From the NCBI RefSeq assembly GCF_005239225.2, contig NC_133296.1:13392001-13456000 (forward strand): a stretch of 64,000 nucleotides of DNA, read 5' to 3'. Position numbers and translations under genes: made by a program. Shown piece after piece: positions 59,064 through 64,000 of this stretch. This DNA is from Populus alba. Lineage: Eukaryota > Streptophyta > Magnoliopsida > Malpighiales > Salicaceae. Numbering within the stretch: position 1 is the stretch's first letter; each line of letters begins with the position of its first letter. The notes under the pieces were generated by a model. The model was not told where the DNA came from, searched no databases, and saw only the letters and a list, made by a program, of their open reading frames with translations.

Positions 59064-61117
59064 TTAATCTGAACAGTCACTTTCCATAATTTTGGCTCCA
59101 CGACTCACTCTTCTTGATGTGCTCGTTTTGCGTGGATTATCTCTTTTATAATCCACTCTTATTGGCCTGCTTTTTTTCCTTCCTGCCTGGGGAGAATTAC
59201 CACTTTCAAAATAAGAGACAACAACTTCTTTTTTGCCTCCCTCTTTCCTTTCATTCTTGTAGACGAACCTCTTTGGTGGTTGGTTTACACCATAAAGGCG
59301 ACTGAAGTAATAAAATGGGTCAACATAACAGGATGATGAAGACACAATACCTTTCATGTTAGTTAGCTGGACAAGTTCAATAAACTCTTGTATCTCTACG
59401 AAGCATGAGTGATCAGAGTAAGGAACTAAAAACATGTAGTGGTGATACCTTTCAGCATATCATAAATTACCGTCCAGCTTATCAGATGGCTGTCTCTTTT
59501 TGTAACGAGAAGTTAAGAGAGAGCCAAAAAGATTGACATCTCCTTTAACAGGTTTCGACACCCATGGAAGACCAGATGGCACAATTCCTATTGTTGGCCG
59601 CATTGTGTTTAATCCCTCTAAAGTTTCAATGCTGAAACTATTACGAGGAACTGCTCAGACTCTTGTTAGAGAAGTTTTAGTTGTGAATGTGTCATGGAAT
59701 CTAAGAATATGCATGGTTTGTAAACGCTCTGGCCACACCCAAATCTTCAAAGAAGGAAAGGAAATTAAAGCTAAAACAAACTTGAACCAGAAATAGTTCG
59801 CAAATGTAATTTGCATGTAGCTCACTAAATTTCATTCAACAACTACTTTCTTGTAAAACGATGAGAAAATATGGGTGCCCTAGAATCAGAATAAAAACAA
59901 TAAATAGGCATGTAAACTGAGCTAAGAATTTGGTTATGTGCTTTACAGAAACACATCCTTCATAATCCACGCATATAAAAGAACATAGTCTTCCATCAAA
60001 CATCAACGATGATTGTACCTTTATGTTAAGCACACGTGAAATGTGAATTAGAAGCTCTTCTTTCCCCAAAGTATCAATACCAATAACGATGTCATGCTCT
60101 GGATGAGAAGCAATGATATCAACAACCTGTCATTACCAAGTAATTAAACCAGTAAGAAAATTTGTATAACTTATCTGTTACCTATTTTGAAGCACTGTAA
60201 TCTCCGCCAAACCCATAAACTCTAAATAAATCTACTTACTTTCATGACCATTCCTAAGACACGAATACTAATCAATTGCTGACTATATTTTCTCATTTCC
60301 AGCACCAACAATATTTAGCTCTTTATCCATACTTCATCCCTATTAATCGGTATTCATTCTCCGCAATGCACATTAATCGTCAGCACCTACCAAAAAACAC
60401 TCAAAGAAAGAACTGCTATGTGAACAAGAAATATTAAATCCTACCTGCTAAGCAGTAACTTCTCGAGTGGAAAAATCATAAGACGGATTACAATACGTAT
60501 TATCCGAGTAAGGAACATCAACTGTCTCATTCTTGAGAACATTAAGTGGCTTACTCCTCGCATCCTTTGCCCTCTCGCTATCAACTTCCCATCGAAAATC
60601 CCTCAAATACATCAAGCATCCAAACTCCCCACAAAACAAAAACATGACCCCTTCCGTTACAATTCAATCCCATCAAATCTCCATAGTCAACCATCCAAAA
60701 AGTGATTTCCAGAAGGTAATGATTTCTTTTTCCAAAATCGATTCTCAAAATATATCATACATTGCGATTGAATAAGCAAGCGAACTCGGCCGGCCGGTTC
60801 CGGGATAAAAAAGAAAACATAAAAAAATTGGCTTACCAGGGCAATGGTGGGCATCGAGGGCCATGACATGGGTTTTGATTTGAGATCCGATGGTCGGAGA
60901 AATGAGAGAAAAAGAATGCCAGATGTGAAGATCGACGACACGAAGTAGAGAGAGGTTGAAATCAGAGAACTTGAAAGGTAAGAGTTTAGCTATTAGTTTG
61001 GAGCAAAAGAGAGGACCTTTTCCCCATTTTGAGGTCAAGCCTTGAGTGTGGTCCGTGTGTAAGTGAGTCCTGGCTTGACTCGATGAATCGGTCAACTGAT
61101 ATCAAGCATTTCTCCAT
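59064..61117 (-). pseudogene. SNM1/Apollo-type DNA-repair nuclease, disabled
   Basis: Four-exon minus-strand gene of the metallo-beta-lactamase/beta-CASP nuclease family: exon 1 61117-60837, exon 2 60650-60445, exon 3 60126-60019, exon 4 59744-59064. Metal-site motifs remain: HLHTDH (exon 1), ALDAHHCPG at the exon 1 end, and DFRWE (exon 2). Beta-CASP blocks IGIDTLGKEEL (exon 3) and VPYSDHS (exon 4) are also kept. Intact members trim DNA ends in cross-link repair and at telomeres. Disabling changes: the ATG frame (MEKCLISVDRF) is one base out of phase with the catalytic frame; TAG 60448-60450 near the end of exon 2; TGA 59655-59657 and TGA 59460-59462 in exon 4. YLRDFRWE replaces the usual YTGDFRWE-type block. 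Splice sites are GT-AG and the last 123 codons are open. Length if open would be about 425 residues. Most likely a recent pseudogene; assembly errors could explain the indel but hardly all three stops. Confidence 0.85.
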
Positions 61118-63000
61118 CGAGATTAGAGAGAGAGGAAGAGGTTTTGATTTTTCATTTTGACGGGGAAATTTGATTTTATTTGAATTGTTTTTTTTTTTTT
61201 AATTTTATCTTATTGAGACACATCATGTGTGTTTTTTATATTTTGGAGGTAGAAAATTTGAAGAATGAAATCTTATAACATGTGCTTGATCATATTCGAA
61301 TAAAAAATCAATAATTATAAGCTAATTAATATTTATATATCGTATAAGAATTTTGAATTATCTAAATTTAATCTTAAAAAAGCCTTAACAAAATGGGAAA
61401 TTCATGTTTATTTGTTCTGCATTAAAACACATTTCACTACTCATTCACTGTTTTATTATTCATATAATGTTCATAGCTTTTTTTATTTTATTTTGATTCT
61501 TAATTTCCTTTTCTTTTCAATTGTTATTTTTTATAGCTAAATTAATAATCAATGTCTTAAAATTTACAATTAAGAGTCAAAGTTCTAAGTTAGATGATTT
61601 AAGTTCAAAACACTGAAAAAAAAAACCAAGTGGCCAATAATAACTTTGAGCAAAAAAAAAAAGTTTTTTTAGTCCAATTTTTTTTTTATTGTGGTGGTTT
61701 TTTACATGGATAATTCCAGAAAAAAATACATTTATATTTAAAGGGTGTTTGGGATGTGGTACCGGTTATTTTTGAAAATATTTTTTTTTTCCAAAACACA
61801 TTAAAATAATATTTTTTTATTTTTTAAAAAATTATTTTTGATATCACAGCTTGGACAATTGAGAGTTGTAGGGGGTGTTTTAGGCTTCTTCATTTATTTT
61901 CCTCTTTAAAAGTTGGCTCGAAATGCTATGGAGGTAAAACCACCTAACTGATTTTTCTTCTTCTCTTTTTTAATATTATTAGGCCATGCTTTTCAGGCAC
62001 AAGCCCATTTCTATACACACCTGGTGTGCGTCCAACCCAATTTTTTTAATACCTTTCCTTTTCAATGTTTTATTTTTTTCTTAATATCAATATTATTACA
62101 ATACTTAATGATTATTTTTCATGATTTTAAGTTTTTTATTTATTAAAAATCAGTGTATAAAAATAATCATTATGGTAAAAATAATGATATTAATCAATTT
62201 TTTCTATAATAATTGAGGCTTAAGGATAGATAATATATAATACTAATAGAGTTAATGTAATAACTATTTTTTTTTCTCTTAATAAATTCAACATTAACTT
62301 TAGAATTAATATTCAAAATAATAAGGATTTATTGGTTGATAATTTATCATTTCAAGTTTTTATTATTTTTGGCGAATAATTATGTGTTGGTTCAAAATTG
62401 ATAATGTTTCTTCATTAATATTTTCATTTCTCTATGTAAATTTATATTTTATTTCAAATGATAAAAATAAAAATAATATTCTAATAAATGGATACGAAAC
62501 AAGTTTTTAGTGAAATGTCTAGACACCTTTAGTTACACACTCTTATAAAAGGCTTGCTTAAGCCCTCGTTTGATATTGTATTTGAAATAGGGTTAGGCAA
62601 AATTTAAATATATTTATTTATGGTTTTAATGTGCTATCAGTAAAAATAATTTTTTACAAAATAAAATAAATATTATTTTAATATATTTTCAAATAAAAAA
62701 TATTTTAAAAACCAATGACTACTACTTTCAAGTACTATTCCCTAACATGGGGTTTCAAAGGATATGAGTGGCAAGGGCATCCCCATATTTGATGACTTAC
62801 TCAACGCATGATTGTTAGATCGTGAATGAAGCTGAAGATCGTAAACAAGCTAGAAAGTGTAATCTTTCTAAAATAAATCACTCATGCTATCTAGTACTTG
62901 CACTCACTTTCACTGTGTTTAGCACAGGTTGTCCACATAAACTTTCCATGAGTGCACAATAAATTCTATGCACAAAGTGTTTTCTCTATCTAGCCTGTGC
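61118..63000. other. Intergenic with small-element relics
   Basis: No gene. 61741-61860 (GTGTTTGGGATGTGG start) and 62568-62735 resemble the small element at 63001. The rest is AT-rich. Confidence 0.5.
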
Positions 63001-63201
63001 GTGTTTGGGAGTGTGGTTGTAATTGTGGTTGCTTTTCAAATTGTTTTTCACTAAGAAAAGTATGCCAATAATATTGTTTTTTAAATCATTTTTTAGATCA
63101 ATACATCAAAATGATTTGAAAACATCAAAAACATATTAATTCAAAAAAAAAAAAAAAATCAAATTTTTTCATAAGCGCTTTTCGAACGCACTGCCAAATG
63201 C
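63001..63201. mobile_element. Small TIR element (MITE-like)
   Basis: A 201-bp element with inverted ends GTGTTTGGGAGTG (63001-63013) and, on the complement, GCATTTGGCAGTG (63201-63189). The subterminal GTGGTTGTAATTGTGGTTGC is typical of a very common poplar-like small element. No target duplication could be called. A related partial copy follows at 63211-63395. Confidence 0.7.
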
Positions 63202-64000
63202 CCTCTTAAAGTGTATTTAGCATTGTAGTAATTGTTATGGTTGTGATTTTAAAAAAAACTATTTTATAAAAAGTATTTTTAGTTGAGGTTGGTTTGAAAA
63301 AATATATATTTTATTAAAACTGTGATTGAAATTAAGGTTAAACAAAAAGTAGTTTAATGTGTTTGGTTAATAATGCTTTTGAAATTGAGATTATAAAATA
63401 ATTTAAATTATATATATATATATATATATTGATGGTTTTTAATTTAAATATTATAGATTTAACTATTGTTATTACATCATGAAATAAATAATACTTTATA
63501 TAAAATATTTTTATTATTCCATTAAACTATTTACAATTTCATCACGTATTAAATACATCCGACAAGGACTATAATTTTTTGGTTTCTTAAGAGCGCAACA
63601 ATATCAAGTAAAAATATAATCAGGAACAAAATTGAAATTGTGATCAAATGCTATATCATCAAGCAATCTTCGTCTAATTTATGTAGTGTCATTGAATAAT
63701 ATTTAACATTAGTTTTTCGAATAAAACACAATTAAAAATTAAAAATAATTTTCTTTTATTTTACTTGGTCGGACCTGGTTCAATGAATTTTTAGCTTTGG
63801 ACTGGATCCGGTCCAACTGAAACAATGTGGAGCATGGCTCCATTGTTCAGTGATTCCTCCATGCAAGAAGCAGCAAAATTGTGCTTCTAAAAAACCTGCG
63901 GCACGACCATAATTTCTGATGGGTCCTACCAATATAAACTTGTGTTTTTTACTTAATCAAATGACAATATTTGTGGTTACGAGTGAACTTCACCCGCAGT
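63202..64000. other. Intergenic to window end
   Basis: A second small-element copy (about 63211-63395), an AT microsatellite near 63411-63429, and GGTCGGACCTGGTTCA/GGATCCGGTCCAACTG near 63769-63819, which looks like LTR-type DNA. No gene. Confidence 0.45.

Overview
The window looks like nuclear DNA of a woody eudicot, most likely a Salicaceae species (Populus or Salix). This is an inference from plant-type introns, very AT-rich intergenic DNA, and repeat families I recognise as poplar-like (a tRNA-derived SINE, TRIM elements, small TIR elements, and gypsy LTRs with a GGTGGCGACTCC-type segment). No database comparison was possible. The window contains one 500-base run of N (16612-17111), so it is a scaffolded draft.

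Layout. 1-4070: a Ty1/copia retrotransposon on the minus strand, running off the left edge and abutting a 5'-truncated glutamate-receptor-like (GLR) pseudogene (4218-5158, plus). 6482-9257: a four-exon bZIP transcription factor gene of the bZIP34/61 type (minus), with a SINE in intron 1 and reading-frame problems. 10.8-18.5 kb: transposon-dominated, with a decayed copia element carrying a nested TRIM, a second TRIM, and a large gypsy-type LTR spanning the sequencing gap. 19.1-26.1 kb: a broken O-methyltransferase (OMT) gene whose two surviving exon pieces are about 6.5 kb apart, with a copia remnant and a hAT-type element between them. 26-40 kb: repeats, including a 3 x 390 bp tandem array, CACTA-like DNA, gypsy LTR pieces, a copia RNase H relic and hAT-like DNA. 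40420-41835: an intact two-exon OMT gene (minus) with a TATA box, lying between two direct copies of an approximately 0.9 kb repeat; a small OMT exon fragment lies upstream. 44-53.4 kb: a roughly 2 kb segmental duplication, then T-rich repeat arrays. 53519-56620: an intact four-exon OPA3-like gene (plus). 59064-61117: a four-exon SNM1/Apollo-type DNA-repair metallo-beta-lactamase gene (minus), convergent with OPA3-like and disabled by a frameshift and three in-frame stops. 61.1-64 kb: small TIR-element pieces.

Only two gene models read cleanly from start to stop: the OMT at 40.4-41.8 kb and OPA3-like. The genes form no common pathway. The main biological themes are local duplication and decay of an OMT, nesting of transposons, and small-element insertions in introns. 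Several disablements are single-base indels, some at homopolymer runs, so assembly error must be separated from real gene death. I did not find a convincing new biological system here.
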